Below, piece after piece: positions 39,798 through 48,038 of a stretch of 64,000 bases of DNA. The notes beneath the pieces are model-generated. The model did no database searches. It was not told where the DNA came from and saw only the letters and a program-made list of their open reading frames with translations. The stretch comes from an uncultured Elusimicrobiales bacterium. Its GTDB lineage: Bacteria > Elusimicrobiota > Elusimicrobia > Elusimicrobiales > Elusimicrobiaceae. The first letter of the stretch is position 1, and each line of letters opens with the position of its first letter. The stretch is taken from NCBI GenBank assembly GCA_934667625.1, contig CAKUMH010000007.1, positions 1-64,000 on the forward strand. Direction: 5' to 3'. The position numbers and the translations under genes were made by a program.

Positions 39798-39803
39798 AGG
39801 ATT

Positions 39804-40400
39804 ATGAAAAAATTAAATCCACTTTTTATAGAAAGAGCCAAAAAAATTAAACTATTTTTGACTGATGTTGACGGCGTAATGACCAACAGCCAGCTGAGCT
39901 TTTTTACCGACGAAAAAGGCAGTCTGCGCGAGATCAAGCACTTTGAATCGCTAGACGGCATGGGCATGATGTATTTGGCCTATTGCGGGCTGACCACAGG
40001 GATTATTTCCCGCGGCTGGAGCGATACGCTGACCACTTGGGCCAAACTGCTAGGCATGCGTTATCTGTTTTACAAAACCACGACCAAAACACGCGCCCTG
40101 GACTATGTGCAAAAGGAATTAAACATTCCCTTGGAAGAAATTGCCTTTGTGGGCGATGACCTAATTGATTTGGGCGTTCTCGCGCGCGTCGGACTTCCCT
40201 TGGCGGTGGACAACAGCGTGCCGGAAGCCAAACAATACGCGCTTTATACCTCCCCGCGCCACGGCGGAGACGGAGCCCTGCGCGATATTGCCGAACAGAT
40301 CTTGCGCGCACGCGGACAATGGAACCAAGTCGTGCAGGACAATTTGGACGGCACCTTTAAGGATATTCCGCAAGAAATTCACATTGTAAAAGGGTTATAA
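39804..40400 (+). CDS. kdsC: Kdo-8-phosphate phosphatase (KdsC-type HAD hydrolase)
   Basis: 198 residues. HAD motif I LFLTDVDGVMTNSQLSF (~15-31) has both catalytic Asp; motif II lies at TTGIISRGWSD (~63) and motif IV at FVGDDLIDLGVLARVGLPLA (~115-134). This is the capless tetrameric C0 subclass to which KdsC belongs. KdsC removes phosphate from Kdo-8-P in LPS core synthesis; a related sugar phosphatase is possible. A beta-barrel gene follows after 43 nt. Confidence 0.87.
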   Translation: MKKLNPLFIERAKKIKLFLTDVDGVMTNSQLSFFTDEKGSLREIKHFESLDGMGMMYLAYCGLTTGIISRGWSDTLTTWAKLLGMRYLFYKTTTKTRALDYVQKELNIPLEEIAFVGDDLIDLGVLARVGLPLAVDNSVPEAKQYALYTSPRHGGDGALRDIAEQILRARGQWNQVVQDNLDGTFKDIPQEIHIVKGL

Positions 40401-40443
40401 AATTTTTACAATATAAGTATCTCATTTACAAATAAGGAGTTGT

Positions 40444-41079
40444 ATGAAAAAGCTACTTTTGTTGTGTGCGCTGCTTGTAAGCGTGCCTGCTTTTGCGCAG
40501 GATTACTACGGCCTGCAGGAATATGGCCTTCGCAAAAATACCACCCGTATTGAATTTTACGGTGGTATGGTTTTGCCGCAGGATGATTGGTCCCACGACG
40601 GTCAAAACATTAACCTCGGCAACACGGGCTGGACGGCCGGCATCGGATTTACCCGCAATATCATCCCCGTATTCTCCCTAGGCGTGGACGGAAACTATGC
40701 CCAACTCGGTGACGGAGACACTTTCATTTCCGGCGGACAAGAATCCTACTACCGCACCGGTATTGCCACCGGGCTTATTACAGGGCGCGTAAACTTTTTC
40801 CCGTCCCAGGCTACCCGCTTGTATGTGCCTTTCGGCGTCGGTGTAGGCCACATGTTCGCCCGCCAAAAATTTGACGACGGTTCCCACAAAACCACCTCCA
40901 GCACCGATTTGGCACAAATGTTGGGCGTAGGATTGGAATTTGATATTGACGAAACCGTGATCTTTGGGGTGGAAGGCCGCTACTATTTAGTGGAAGCCGA
41001 CAGCGATTTTAAAGACGCCTTCGGTAAGAGCCGCTACCATTACTTGACGGTTATGCTCAAGCTGGGTTACCGCTTTTAG
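40444..41079 (+). CDS. outer-membrane beta-barrel protein
   Basis: 211 residues; signal peptide 1-19 (LLVSVPAFAQ, cleavage before Q). The mature part shows alternating strands and ends with an aromatic residue (YLTVMLKLGYRF), as expected for an outer-membrane barrel of about 8 strands: GNTGWTAGIGFTRNIIPVFS, YVPFGVGVGHMFARQKFDDG, LGVGLEFDIDETVIFGVEGR. Role unknown. SD AAGGAG lies upstream. Probably co-transcribed with kdsC and closed by the hairpin 41096-41120. Confidence 0.8.
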   Translation: MKKLLLLCALLVSVPAFAQDYYGLQEYGLRKNTTRIEFYGGMVLPQDDWSHDGQNINLGNTGWTAGIGFTRNIIPVFSLGVDGNYAQLGDGDTFISGGQESYYRTGIATGLITGRVNFFPSQATRLYVPFGVGVGHMFARQKFDDGSHKTTSSTDLAQMLGVGLEFDIDETVIFGVEGRYYLVEADSDFKDAFGKSRYHYLTVMLKLGYRF

Positions 41080-41095
41080 TTCAACCGCTTGATCT

Positions 41096-41120
41096 TCCCG
41101 CCGCCTTTTTGACGGCGGGA
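41096..41120 (+). terminator. terminator of kdsC and the beta-barrel gene
   Basis: TCCCGCCG (41096-41103) pairs with CGGCGGGA (41113-41120), followed by TTTTTTATG. Confidence 0.87.
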
Positions 41121-41159
41121 TTTTTTATGTCCGCGTTTGCTTTTCCCGGCGCGCTATTG

Positions 41160-41165
41160 TATGAT
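41160..41165 (+). promoter_or_regulatory. -10 TATGAT, leaderless-type start of mgtC
   Basis: TATGAT ends 6 nt before ATG 41172, without an SD, 40 nt past the preceding terminator. Confidence 0.45.
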
Positions 41166-41171
41166 AGAGAT

Positions 41172-41801
41172 ATGGAAGATATTTTAACAAAGGTTTTTTT
41201 ATCCCTTGTTTTGGGCGGGGTCTTGGGCCTGGAACGCCAATACCACGACAAACCCGCCGGGTTTGCCACCAATTGCCTTATTTGTTTGGGAGCGATGCTG
41301 TTTACCCTGCTTTCCGAATACATGGGCACCCAGGGCGGAGATCCCGGGCGCATTGCCGCGCAGGTGGTTACGGGCGTCGGTTTTTTAGGTGCCGGATCCA
41401 TTTGGCGGGACGGCAATAAAATCTCCGGTTTAACCACTGCCGCAGGCGTATGGCTGGTGGCGGCCATTGGCATGTGCATTGGCTATGGCCAGTACTTGTG
41501 GGCCTCTTTATCGGCCGTTTCCATTTTGCTTGTGCAATTGGCCGTACGTAAAACCTTGCGCTTGGTGGAATTTGTAAAACACTATGACACATTTTACGTC
41601 ACTTGCAAGCCCAGCTGGGATGTAGTGGAACAAATATCCAAACAAATTGAAAAACAAAACATTACCATTTTGAAGAGCGAAGTGACCAAGCAAAATAACC
41701 AATTTCACGTTAGTTTGGTGGCCACCTTCACCGGACACGATTTTCAGAATATCACGCGGGAGCTTTTGGCGATGCCCGACGTGTACAGCTTATACAAATA
41801 A
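41172..41801 (+). CDS. MgtC/SapB family membrane protein
   Basis: 209 residues from ATG 41172; an upstream in-frame start at 41109 would lie inside the terminator. Four to five membrane helices in residues 1-125 carry the family pattern VLGGVLGLERQYHDKPAGFA (~14-33), GDPGRIAAQVVTGVGFLGAG (~56-75) and GLTTAAGVWLVAAIGMCIGYG (~86-106). The C-terminal ~80 residues look like an ACT-type domain. MgtC proteins affect ATP synthase and survival in low Mg2+ in pathogens; the role of general family members is poorly known. Confidence 0.88.
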   Translation: MEDILTKVFLSLVLGGVLGLERQYHDKPAGFATNCLICLGAMLFTLLSEYMGTQGGDPGRIAAQVVTGVGFLGAGSIWRDGNKISGLTTAAGVWLVAAIGMCIGYGQYLWASLSAVSILLVQLAVRKTLRLVEFVKHYDTFYVTCKPSWDVVEQISKQIEKQNITILKSEVTKQNNQFHVSLVATFTGHDFQNITRELLAMPDVYSLYK

Positions 41802-41823
41802 AAACAGGAGAACATTCCAACTT

Positions 41824-42963
41824 ATGACGGACGATATAAAACCGATACCGCTATTTAACCTCAAGGAACAACACGAAAGTTTAAAGGCTCAAATCAACGC
41901 CGCTGCCACAGAAGCACTTAACTCCATGCACTGGCTGTTGGGCCCGCAAACGGAAAAATTTGAAGAAGAATTTGCCGCCGCAATCGGCGTAAAACATTGT
42001 ATCACCTGCTCCTCGGGCGCTAGCGCCATTCAAATTGCGCTAGCCGCCGCCGGTATTGGAGAAGGGGATGAAGTCATCACCACCCCCTTTACCTTTATCG
42101 CTACCACCTCGTCCGTCAGCCTGACGGGCGCCAAATTTGTGTTTGCCGATATTGATCCCCGCACGTACAACATTGACGTGCAGGACGTAGAACGCAAAAT
42201 CACCAAAAAAACGAAGGCCATTTTACCCGTCCATCTCTATGGCTACCCCGCCAATATGGACGCTATTATGCACCTGGCCAATGAGCACGGCCTCAAGGTA
42301 ATTGAGGACTGCGCCCAAGCGCACCTAGCCATGGCAGACGGCGTGATGGTGGGCGGCATTGGGGATGCCGGATGCTTTAGCTTTTATCCCAGCAAAAACC
42401 TGGGTGCCTGCGGAGATGCCGGCTGTGTTACCACCAATGACGATGAAATTGCCGACCGCTGCCGCTCGCTGCGCCACAGTGGCCGCGCCAAAGACAAGGC
42501 CTATGAGTATGACTTGGAAGGTTCTACCCTGCGTATGGACGAAATCCAAGCCGCTATTTTGCGCGTAAAACTTCCGCACTTGGCGGAATGGACCGAAAAA
42601 CGCCGCAAAGCCGCGGCCCTGTACGAGGAAGGCTTAACGGGCGTTCCAGTGGTCTTACCTCCTACTCCGCCAGTGGGATATGCACAATCTTACTACGTCT
42701 ACACCATCCGCGCCGAAAAGCGCGACGAATTGCAGGCATATTTAAAGGCGCATAACATTGGCTGCGCAGTATACTATCCGGTTCCACTCTACAAACAGCC
42801 TGCATATAAACATTTGGGCTTTAAGGCCGAGGAGTACCCAGAAGCAGAAAAAGCCGCCAAAGAGGTGCTTTCCATTCCCATGTTCCCGGAAATTACGGAA
42901 GAACAAATCCACCGCGTATGCGAAACGATCCGCGCCTTTTACGAAAAAGACGCTACCGTGTAA
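41824..42963 (+). CDS. DegT/DnrJ/EryC1/StrS aminotransferase
   Basis: 379 residues. PLP-binding features are clear: TCSSGASAIQIALAAAGIGEGDEV (~61-84), EDCAQAHLA (~162) and the Schiff-base Lys in CFSFYPSKNLGACGDAG (~183-199). This family aminates keto-sugar nucleotides for LPS, capsule or glycoprotein sugars; the C-terminal part binds the sugar nucleotide. Which sugar is unknown and no sugar-nucleotide epimerase or dehydratase lies next to it. SD AGGAGA precedes the ATG. It follows mgtC by 22 nt and ends at terminator 42985-43009. Confidence 0.9.
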   Translation: MTDDIKPIPLFNLKEQHESLKAQINAAATEALNSMHWLLGPQTEKFEEEFAAAIGVKHCITCSSGASAIQIALAAAGIGEGDEVITTPFTFIATTSSVSLTGAKFVFADIDPRTYNIDVQDVERKITKKTKAILPVHLYGYPANMDAIMHLANEHGLKVIEDCAQAHLAMADGVMVGGIGDAGCFSFYPSKNLGACGDAGCVTTNDDEIADRCRSLRHSGRAKDKAYEYDLEGSTLRMDEIQAAILRVKLPHLAEWTEKRRKAAALYEEGLTGVPVVLPPTPPVGYAQSYYVYTIRAEKRDELQAYLKAHNIGCAVYYPVPLYKQPAYKHLGFKAEEYPEAEKAAKEVLSIPMFPEITEEQIHRVCETIRAFYEKDATV

Positions 42964-42984
42964 CCTGCGCGTTCAGTAATCTTT

Positions 42985-43009
42985 ATACCCGCCGTTCCAC
43001 GGCGGGTAT
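42985..43009 (+). terminator. terminator of mgtC-aminotransferase
   Basis: ATACCCGCCG (42985-42994), loop TTCCA, CGGCGGGTAT (43000-43009), then TTTTTT. Confidence 0.9.
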
Positions 43010-43187
43010 TTTTTGCCGCTTTCCCCCTTCCTTGTATACCCAGGTGTTTAAAAACGAGCAACACCGGTCAATTTTACAAATTATATTTATTTTTTAAGCA
43101 TTTTTTATAATTCCTTGTTTTCTTGTGTGGCAATCTGTTTCCCCAGCTGCGTGTCCATAAAAAAGTTTTTAAATTTTCCCACAAAAA

Positions 43188-43216
43188 ACCGCCCTGGCCC
43201 AAAAGCACAGAGCGGT
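43188..43216 (-). terminator. terminator of parA-parB
   Basis: On the minus strand ACCGCTCTG pairs with CAGGGCGGT (one G-U pair) and is followed by TTTTTTG. A smaller hairpin, ACAACC-AAC-GGTTGT, lies at 43227-43241 next to the parB stop. Between 43010 and 43187 nothing else is recognised. Confidence 0.75.
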
Positions 43217-43241
43217 AAAAGAAAAAACAACCAACGGTTGT

Positions 43242-44147
43242 TTATAGCATTTTATTTTTAAGGCGGCCAGCAATGTTATCCAATTCATCCAGCGAATGAT
43301 AATGGATGACCAAAGTACCTTTTTTTATATTCTTGCCGTATTTCACTTCCACTTTTGTTCCCAAAGCAGCTTGTAGGTCATTCTCAAATGAGGTCACTTC
43401 CACCGGACGGGCGGCCTTCTCCGCCTTTTTGGCAGGGAACATCACAGCGCGGGCGGCATCTTCCGCTTGGCGGACAGACATTTTGTTGTTTAGCATCTTT
43501 TTAAACAATTGGTCGCGCTTGACGCTGTCCGTCACCATGAGGAGTGCCCGGCCATGCCCTTCCGACAACGCCCCTTCCTGAAGCGCTTGCTGGATTTCCG
43601 GCTCCAAGTCCAACAAGCGCAAGGCGTTAGAAATAGCCGCCTTGGATTTTCCGCAATAGGAGGCCAAATCCGTCTGATTGATATAGAATTTGCTCATTAA
43701 ATTGCGGTACCCGAGGGCTGTTTCTATGGGATTTAAGTCCTCACGCTGAATGTTTTCAATAAGCGCCAGGGCGCACATTTCTTGGTCGCCCAAATGTTTA
43801 TGTACAATCGCGTCAATTTCCTTTAACCCGGCTAATTGTGTGGCACGAAAGCGGCGTTCTCCCACGACAATTTCATATTTATCCAAACCGGCATCGTACA
43901 CGACTACAATCGGCTGGGTAAGGCCATGCTCTTTAATGGATTGGGCCAACTCCTGCAATTTTTCTTCATTAAAAACACGGCGCGGCTGAAAACGGTTCGG
44001 CACGATTTTATTCACATCAATGCGCGTAACACTCATGCCGGGGGTTTGCGCAAGGCTCTGCGCCGCCTGAGCGGGCGGCATTTGCAGCACTTCTTGCGTT
44101 TGTTTAATTAAAGCATCTAAGCCTTTTCCTAAAGCTTGTCTGGACAT
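43242..44147 (-). CDS. parB: chromosome partitioning protein ParB
   Basis: 301 residues from ATG 44147 (GGAGG seven bases upstream; an in-frame ATG at 44159 encodes the SD itself). ParB/Spo0J features: ISVTRIDVNKIVPNRFQPRR-like start of the CTPase domain (~40-60), VVGERRFRATQLAGL (~98-112), IENIQREDLNPIETALGYR (~134-152), a helix-turn-helix QTDLASYCGKSKAAISNALRLL (~160-181), and a C-terminal dimer domain. ParB binds parS and spreads as a CTP-dependent clamp. Follows parA directly. Confidence 0.95.
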   Translation of the reverse strand: MSRQALGKGLDALIKQTQEVLQMPPAQAAQSLAQTPGMSVTRIDVNKIVPNRFQPRRVFNEEKLQELAQSIKEHGLTQPIVVVYDAGLDKYEIVVGERRFRATQLAGLKEIDAIVHKHLGDQEMCALALIENIQREDLNPIETALGYRNLMSKFYINQTDLASYCGKSKAAISNALRLLDLEPEIQQALQEGALSEGHGRALLMVTDSVKRDQLFKKMLNNKMSVRQAEDAARAVMFPAKKAEKAARPVEVTSFENDLQAALGTKVEVKYGKNIKKGTLVIHYHSLDELDNIAGRLKNKML

Positions 44148-44148
44148 C

Positions 44149-44982
44149 TCAGCCTCCAAAATCGTAATTTACCGGGAGCGCTCCCGTCATTTTAAAATCT
44201 TTATATTGGGCCACATCCGCCCCGCGGCGGCCCAAGAATTCAATGGCCAGCTGTATATAGGCATTGGCTCCGCGGCAGGCGGGGTCGTAATCAAAAATAG
44301 ACTGCCCATAGCTCGGGGCTTCTGCCAAACGCACGTTACGCGGAATGGGAGTTTTGTACACCTGTTCCCCAAAAAAGCGGCTTACCTCGCTAAACACCTG
44401 TTTGGAAAGGTTCATGCGGGCATCATACATCGTAAGCACGCAGCCGTCCATTTTAAGTTTTGGGTGCAAAAATTGTTTAATTTTTCCCACCGTGCTGACA
44501 AAGTGCGCCAACCCTTCTAAGGCATAGTATTCGCACTGAATGGGCGTAATAACGCTGTCCGCCGCCATCATGGCATTTAACGTCAAAAGCCCCAAGGACG
44601 GAGGACAATCAATGATGATAAAATCATACATCTTGCGCAGCGGATCCAAGGCGTCCTTTAGCATATTTTCGCGGCCGCGGACATTTACCAACTCCACCTC
44701 TGCTCCTGCCAAGTCCTTGCAAGCAGGAAGAACATCCAACATTTCGTTGGAACTTTGGCGAACCACCTGTTCAAAATGAGCCGTTTTGGTGAGCAAATGG
44801 TAAACTGATTTTTCGCCATCTGCCACGGTAACACCCAAGCCGGAACCGGCGTTTCCCTGTGGGTCAAAATCTACCAGCAGGACATTTTGGTTTAAACATG
44901 CCAATGCATAGGAAAGGTTAATAGATGTGGTAGTTTTACCTACGCCACCTTTTTGGTTGGCAATAACAACAATTTCACCCAT
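44149..44982 (-). CDS. parA: chromosome partitioning ATPase ParA/Soj
   Basis: 277 residues. The deviant Walker A NQKGGVGKTTTSINLSYALA (~8-27), LLVDFDPQGNAGSG (~35-48), and Walker B FIIIDCPPSLGLLTLNAM (~120-137) identify a ParA. With ParB and parS it moves replicated origins apart. SD GGAGG lies upstream. The parAB genes lie about 5.5 kb from dnaA, the usual origin-proximal position. Confidence 0.96.
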   Translation of the reverse strand: MGEIVVIANQKGGVGKTTTSINLSYALACLNQNVLLVDFDPQGNAGSGLGVTVADGEKSVYHLLTKTAHFEQVVRQSSNEMLDVLPACKDLAGAEVELVNVRGRENMLKDALDPLRKMYDFIIIDCPPSLGLLTLNAMMAADSVITPIQCEYYALEGLAHFVSTVGKIKQFLHPKLKMDGCVLTMYDARMNLSKQVFSEVSRFFGEQVYKTPIPRNVRLAEAPSYGQSIFDYDPACRGANAYIQLAIEFLGRRGADVAQYKDFKMTGALPVNYDFGG

Positions 44983-45048
44983 AAATCCTCCGTAAAAATA
45001 TACCTATATTAAACATTAATTCGCAGTAAAAATCAATATATAAAGAGC

Positions 45049-45064
45049 GTTTTCACGTAAAAAT
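45049..45064. other. degenerate parS-like site
   Basis: GTTTTCACGTAAAAAT shares the left arm TTTTCACGT with the two parS sites, but the right arm has a substitution (A for G after ACGT). It lies 68 bp upstream of parA. Binding by ParB is doubtful. Confidence 0.35.
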
Positions 45065-45082
45065 TATTTTTTACATAGCCTA

Positions 45083-45098
45083 GTTTTCACGTGAAAAC
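45083..45098. other. parS site
   Basis: GTTTTCACGTGAAAAC is a perfect 16-bp palindrome matching the ParB/Spo0J consensus TGTTTCACGTGAAACA at its core TTTCACGTGAAA. It lies between lepB and parA, upstream of parAB. Confidence 0.85.
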
Positions 45099-45100
45099 AT

Positions 45101-46069
45101 TCATTTAATCCAACGAATCCGGTTGAGCGGCCAATGCACAAACCAAGCCTTTCCTTTAATGTTTTCGCGCGGGACAGGGCCCCAAAAACGCGAGTCACAA
45201 GAATTATCCCGGTTATCCCCCATCGCAAAATAGCTGTTCGGCGGAACAACAACCGGACCAAAAGAATCGCGCAAATACAGCCCCAAATACGCATCTAATT
45301 CATGGTCTTCCCATGTTTTTTGGTACTCTTCTGCATCTTCTAGCGGGAAGTATGGGCTTCTTTCCACATTTTCGTATACCTCATACGGCTCCTGCGCAAG
45401 CGCTTTGCCGTTCACCAGCACGTGGCCCTGAATGACCTGCACCGTATCTCCCGGCATGGCAATTACCCGTTTCACAAAGTCTCGACCGTATTGGCTGCCG
45501 CCGCAATTTTGCTGTTGTTTGTCTTGGGCTGGAAAGCGAAAAACAATAATATCTCCCGGTTTTATATCCTCAGAAGCCCCAAAACGAAAATTTGTAAAAG
45601 GAATACGGAATCCATATACAGCCTTATTTACAAATAAGTGATCCCCTTCCACCAAGGTATATCGCATAGATGCAGAGGGAATTTTAAAAGCTTGAATAAA
45701 AAAGAACATCACGAAAGAGGCCACAAATCCCGCAAAATACACAGTATTACTCCATTCTAAATCTGCCTTCATTATTTTGGTCTGTTTGTCCGCAGCGGCT
45801 TTTTTACCTTGAACAAAACCATACAGGCCGCAAGCCAATGCTACACAAAGCCACAAAACAACCTTTCCCGGGCCAACAGGGTCGCCGCTTCCCTCCCCAA
45901 GCAAAAAGAGTAAAATATACAAGGCACACAGCAAAATGACTAACAAAAATGATCCGTGCCACACACCAAAAGCCATAGGAGTGGACAACTTTTCCTTCTT
46001 TTTTAAATAACGCGTCAACAACGTGAAGGCATACATCACACACGCCACCGCAAATAATCTTTGTTCCAT
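45101..46069 (-). CDS. lepB: signal peptidase I with extended N-terminal membrane domain
   Basis: 322 residues. The catalytic Ser lies in KIPSASMRYTLVEGDHLFVN (~130-149) and the Lys in RDFVKRVIAMPGDTV (~200-214); the C-terminal box GDNRDNSCDSRFWGPVPREN (~283-302) is intact. It cleaves Sec and Tat signal peptides. The region before the Ser is unusually long (~130 residues) and seems to hold four hydrophobic segments (about 4-19, 36-57, 70-87, 108-127) instead of one or two. SD AAGGAG precedes the ATG. It lies between the two parS sites. Confidence 0.93.
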   Translation of the reverse strand: MEQRLFAVACVMYAFTLLTRYLKKKEKLSTPMAFGVWHGSFLLVILLCALYILLFLLGEGSGDPVGPGKVVLWLCVALACGLYGFVQGKKAAADKQTKIMKADLEWSNTVYFAGFVASFVMFFFIQAFKIPSASMRYTLVEGDHLFVNKAVYGFRIPFTNFRFGASEDIKPGDIIVFRFPAQDKQQQNCGGSQYGRDFVKRVIAMPGDTVQVIQGHVLVNGKALAQEPYEVYENVERSPYFPLEDAEEYQKTWEDHELDAYLGLYLRDSFGPVVVPPNSYFAMGDNRDNSCDSRFWGPVPRENIKGKAWFVHWPLNRIRWIK

Positions 46070-46079
46070 AAAAGCTCCT

Positions 46080-47189
46080 TTAATTAGTTTTCACGTGAAA
46101 ACTATCTGTTAAAACTTGTTGATAAAGGTGTTGATATTGTTGAGAAGTTTGCCCAATCCGTTCAGAAACAGCTATAGAATTCTTTCCCATTTGCACACGC
46201 AAAGTTTTGTTTACAATCAATTCTTCCATTAGGCAGCTAAGCAGTGTCACATCACCCGGCTTTATCACAAATCCATTTTTTCCATGTTCCACCCATAAAG
46301 GCATATCACCCACGCGGCTTATAATACACGGAAGCCCCACCGTTACCGCTTCCAACAAGGACAACGGCAAACATTCCTCTACAGAGGGAAGAACAAACAC
46401 ATCCGCCGCATTTAACCATGCATTTACATTGTCTTGCTCTCCGGCTAAAATTACCTGTTTTTGCAATTGGTTTTGGACAATATAGTGTTCTAACTTCGCG
46501 CGCTCTTTCCCCTCTCCCACATAAATAAGGCGACCTGCTTTTCCATTACGCAATACATTGCGAAAAGCAATCAAAAGCGTCAGCGGATTTTTTGCCGGAA
46601 CCAATCGCCCCACGCTTATAAAAACCGTCTCTTGGGACGCAATTTGGTATTTGTTACGCATTTGGGCACGCAAAGAGTTATCGCTAAAAAAGACCTTTTT
46701 ATCCACTCCATTTGGCAGAAAATATACTTTATCTTTTCTATATTTTTGCTTTTCTACCAAATACTTAGCGGTAGCAAAAGATTCCGCTACCGTTAAATAA
46801 TCCACGGGACTTAATAATTTGTCCACAAGCCGCAGCAAAAATGTTTTTTTAGAAAGGTCAAAATGTGGGGTACAAATCAATTTAACCTTTGTTCCGGCAC
46901 AAGCCAAACGACTGTATTGCATGGCTTGATAAAGCATAGCATGCACAATATCCGGGGAAAATTTTTGTATTTCTTTTTTAAGTACCGCCACAATGCCGCG
47001 GCTAGTCCAACGCATATTCAACGAAACCACGTCCACCCCTGCGGCTTGCAATTCTTGGGCAACTGGCCCCAACTGGCGGAGTGAAATCACCCGCACTTGA
47101 TTGGTTTTGGCACAATCAACGGCCAGCCGGGCCAGCGCTTTTTCCGCGCCGCCTACATCCGTTGTGGTAATTACGTATAAAATTTTCAT
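46080..47189 (-). CDS. glycosyltransferase family 4 protein
   Basis: 369 residues of GT-B type. N-terminal TTDVGGAEKALARLAVDCAK (~9-28) is the acceptor-side glycine loop; the donor domain shows SVGRLVPAKNPLTLLIAFRN (~197-216) and the EX7E motif region PSVEECLPLSLLEAVTVGLP (~275-294). It probably transfers a sugar in envelope polysaccharide, LPS or lipid glycosylation; the donor and acceptor are unknown. A parS site is embedded in its last codons (…FHVKTN). It ends 10 nt before lepB. Confidence 0.9.
   Translation of the reverse strand: MKILYVITTTDVGGAEKALARLAVDCAKTNQVRVISLRQLGPVAQELQAAGVDVVSLNMRWTSRGIVAVLKKEIQKFSPDIVHAMLYQAMQYSRLACAGTKVKLICTPHFDLSKKTFLLRLVDKLLSPVDYLTVAESFATAKYLVEKQKYRKDKVYFLPNGVDKKVFFSDNSLRAQMRNKYQIASQETVFISVGRLVPAKNPLTLLIAFRNVLRNGKAGRLIYVGEGKERAKLEHYIVQNQLQKQVILAGEQDNVNAWLNAADVFVLPSVEECLPLSLLEAVTVGLPCIISRVGDMPLWVEHGKNGFVIKPGDVTLLSCLMEELIVNKTLRVQMGKNSIAVSERIGQTSQQYQHLYQQVLTDSFHVKTN
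46087..46102. other. parS site inside the glycosyltransferase gene
   Basis: GTTTTCACGTGAAAAC, identical to the site at 45083-45098 and about 1 kb from it. It encodes the residues FHVKT near the C-terminus of the glycosyltransferase. Confidence 0.85.
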
Positions 47190-47244
47190 CTAACTCATTA
47201 TAGCAAGTTTCCGCACCTGCGCGTGACATTACTCCAAATAAAAA

Positions 47245-47305
47245 CCGGGCCATAAAAATAGGCCCGGAAAAAGGGTTTAAAAAATACTTAAAATTTAAGT
47301 ATTTT
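47245..47305 (-). terminator. double terminator after rubredoxin
   Basis: Two stems in series on the minus strand: an A+T palindrome (AATACTTAAA/TTTAAGTATT, about 47283-47302) 20 nt after the rubredoxin stop, then CCGGGCC (47245-47251) with GGCCCGG (47261-47267) followed by TTTTTATTTGG. Confidence 0.75.
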
Positions 47306-47325
47306 TTTCAAAACTGCCCTTATTT

Positions 47326-47487
47326 TTAATTTTTAGGCTGGAACTGGTCCTTTCCTACCCCGCAAACTGGGCAAATCCAGTCTTCTTTTACATCCTCCCA
47401 TTTGGTTCCGGCCGCAATTCCATGCTCCGGATCCCCCACCGCGGGATCATACACATATCCACAAACTTCACAAACATATTTCACCAT
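47326..47487 (-). CDS. rubredoxin
   Basis: 53 residues, typical length. Both iron-binding knuckles are present: VCEVCGYVYDP (Cys 6 and 9) and ICPVCGVGKDQF (Cys 39 and 42), with the usual GDPEHGIAAGTKWEDV between. Rubredoxin carries single electrons, here most likely to the flavodiiron protein and superoxide reductase of the same operon. AGGAGG lies upstream of the ATG. Last gene of tpx-dfx-fprA-flavin reductase-rubredoxin, 25 nt after the reductase. Confidence 0.96.
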   Translation of the reverse strand: MVKYVCEVCGYVYDPAVGDPEHGIAAGTKWEDVKEDWICPVCGVGKDQFQPKN

Positions 47488-47512
47488 AAAACGTCCTCCT
47501 CTTTTTTTTGTT

Positions 47513-48025
47513 TTATAAATGCGTTGCGCCTGCCGGGGTTTTCCCCTTGATTACCTGATGGTAATAGGCGTATGTCAACGCGTGGCCATTTGGTTTTAGC
47601 ACTCCGGCCTCTTTCACTTGTCCAATAAACAGCGTATGTGTGCCCACATCCACTGTTTGTTCCACCTCAGCTTCCATGTAAGAAAGGGTATGCTCCATAA
47701 CTAAAGGACACCCTAAAACACCCATTTTATAAGGAACTTGGGCTAACTTATCAAAGGCACGCCCGGTACGAAAACCAAACGTACCAATAAATATCAATGG
47801 GGTGCTTACTTCAAGCGGCATAGCGGCAAAAACGCGGCTCTTTAAAATAATTTCGTGCGTTAGGCTATTTTTATTGACGGAAATAGCTACCCGTGCCGGC
47901 TCCGCCGTCACCTGAAAAACAGTATTCACAATCATCCCGTTTTTTCTGGTTCCGTCCGCGGAAGTGACAATATACAAACCATACGTCACATAATTGAGCC
48001 CTTCGTTAATGTCTTGTCCAGCCAT
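47513..48025 (-). CDS. flavin reductase-like domain protein (Hrb N-terminal type)
   Basis: 170 residues from ATG 48025 (AAGAGG upstream); the longer frame reads back into the fprA gene. Flavin reductase-like FMN-binding fold: GLNYVTYGLYIVTSADGTRK (~8-27), NGMIVNTVFQVTAEPARVAI, SVNKNSLTHEII (~28-60), and the end YAYYHQVIKGKTPAGATHL. In Moorella this domain is fused to rubredoxin as Hrb and passes electrons from NADH to the flavodiiron protein. Here reductase and rubredoxin are separate neighbouring genes. Confidence 0.88.
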   Translation of the reverse strand: MAGQDINEGLNYVTYGLYIVTSADGTRKNGMIVNTVFQVTAEPARVAISVNKNSLTHEIILKSRVFAAMPLEVSTPLIFIGTFGFRTGRAFDKLAQVPYKMGVLGCPLVMEHTLSYMEAEVEQTVDVGTHTLFIGQVKEAGVLKPNGHALTYAYYHQVIKGKTPAGATHL

Positions 48026-48038
48026 ATAAGCCTCTTGG

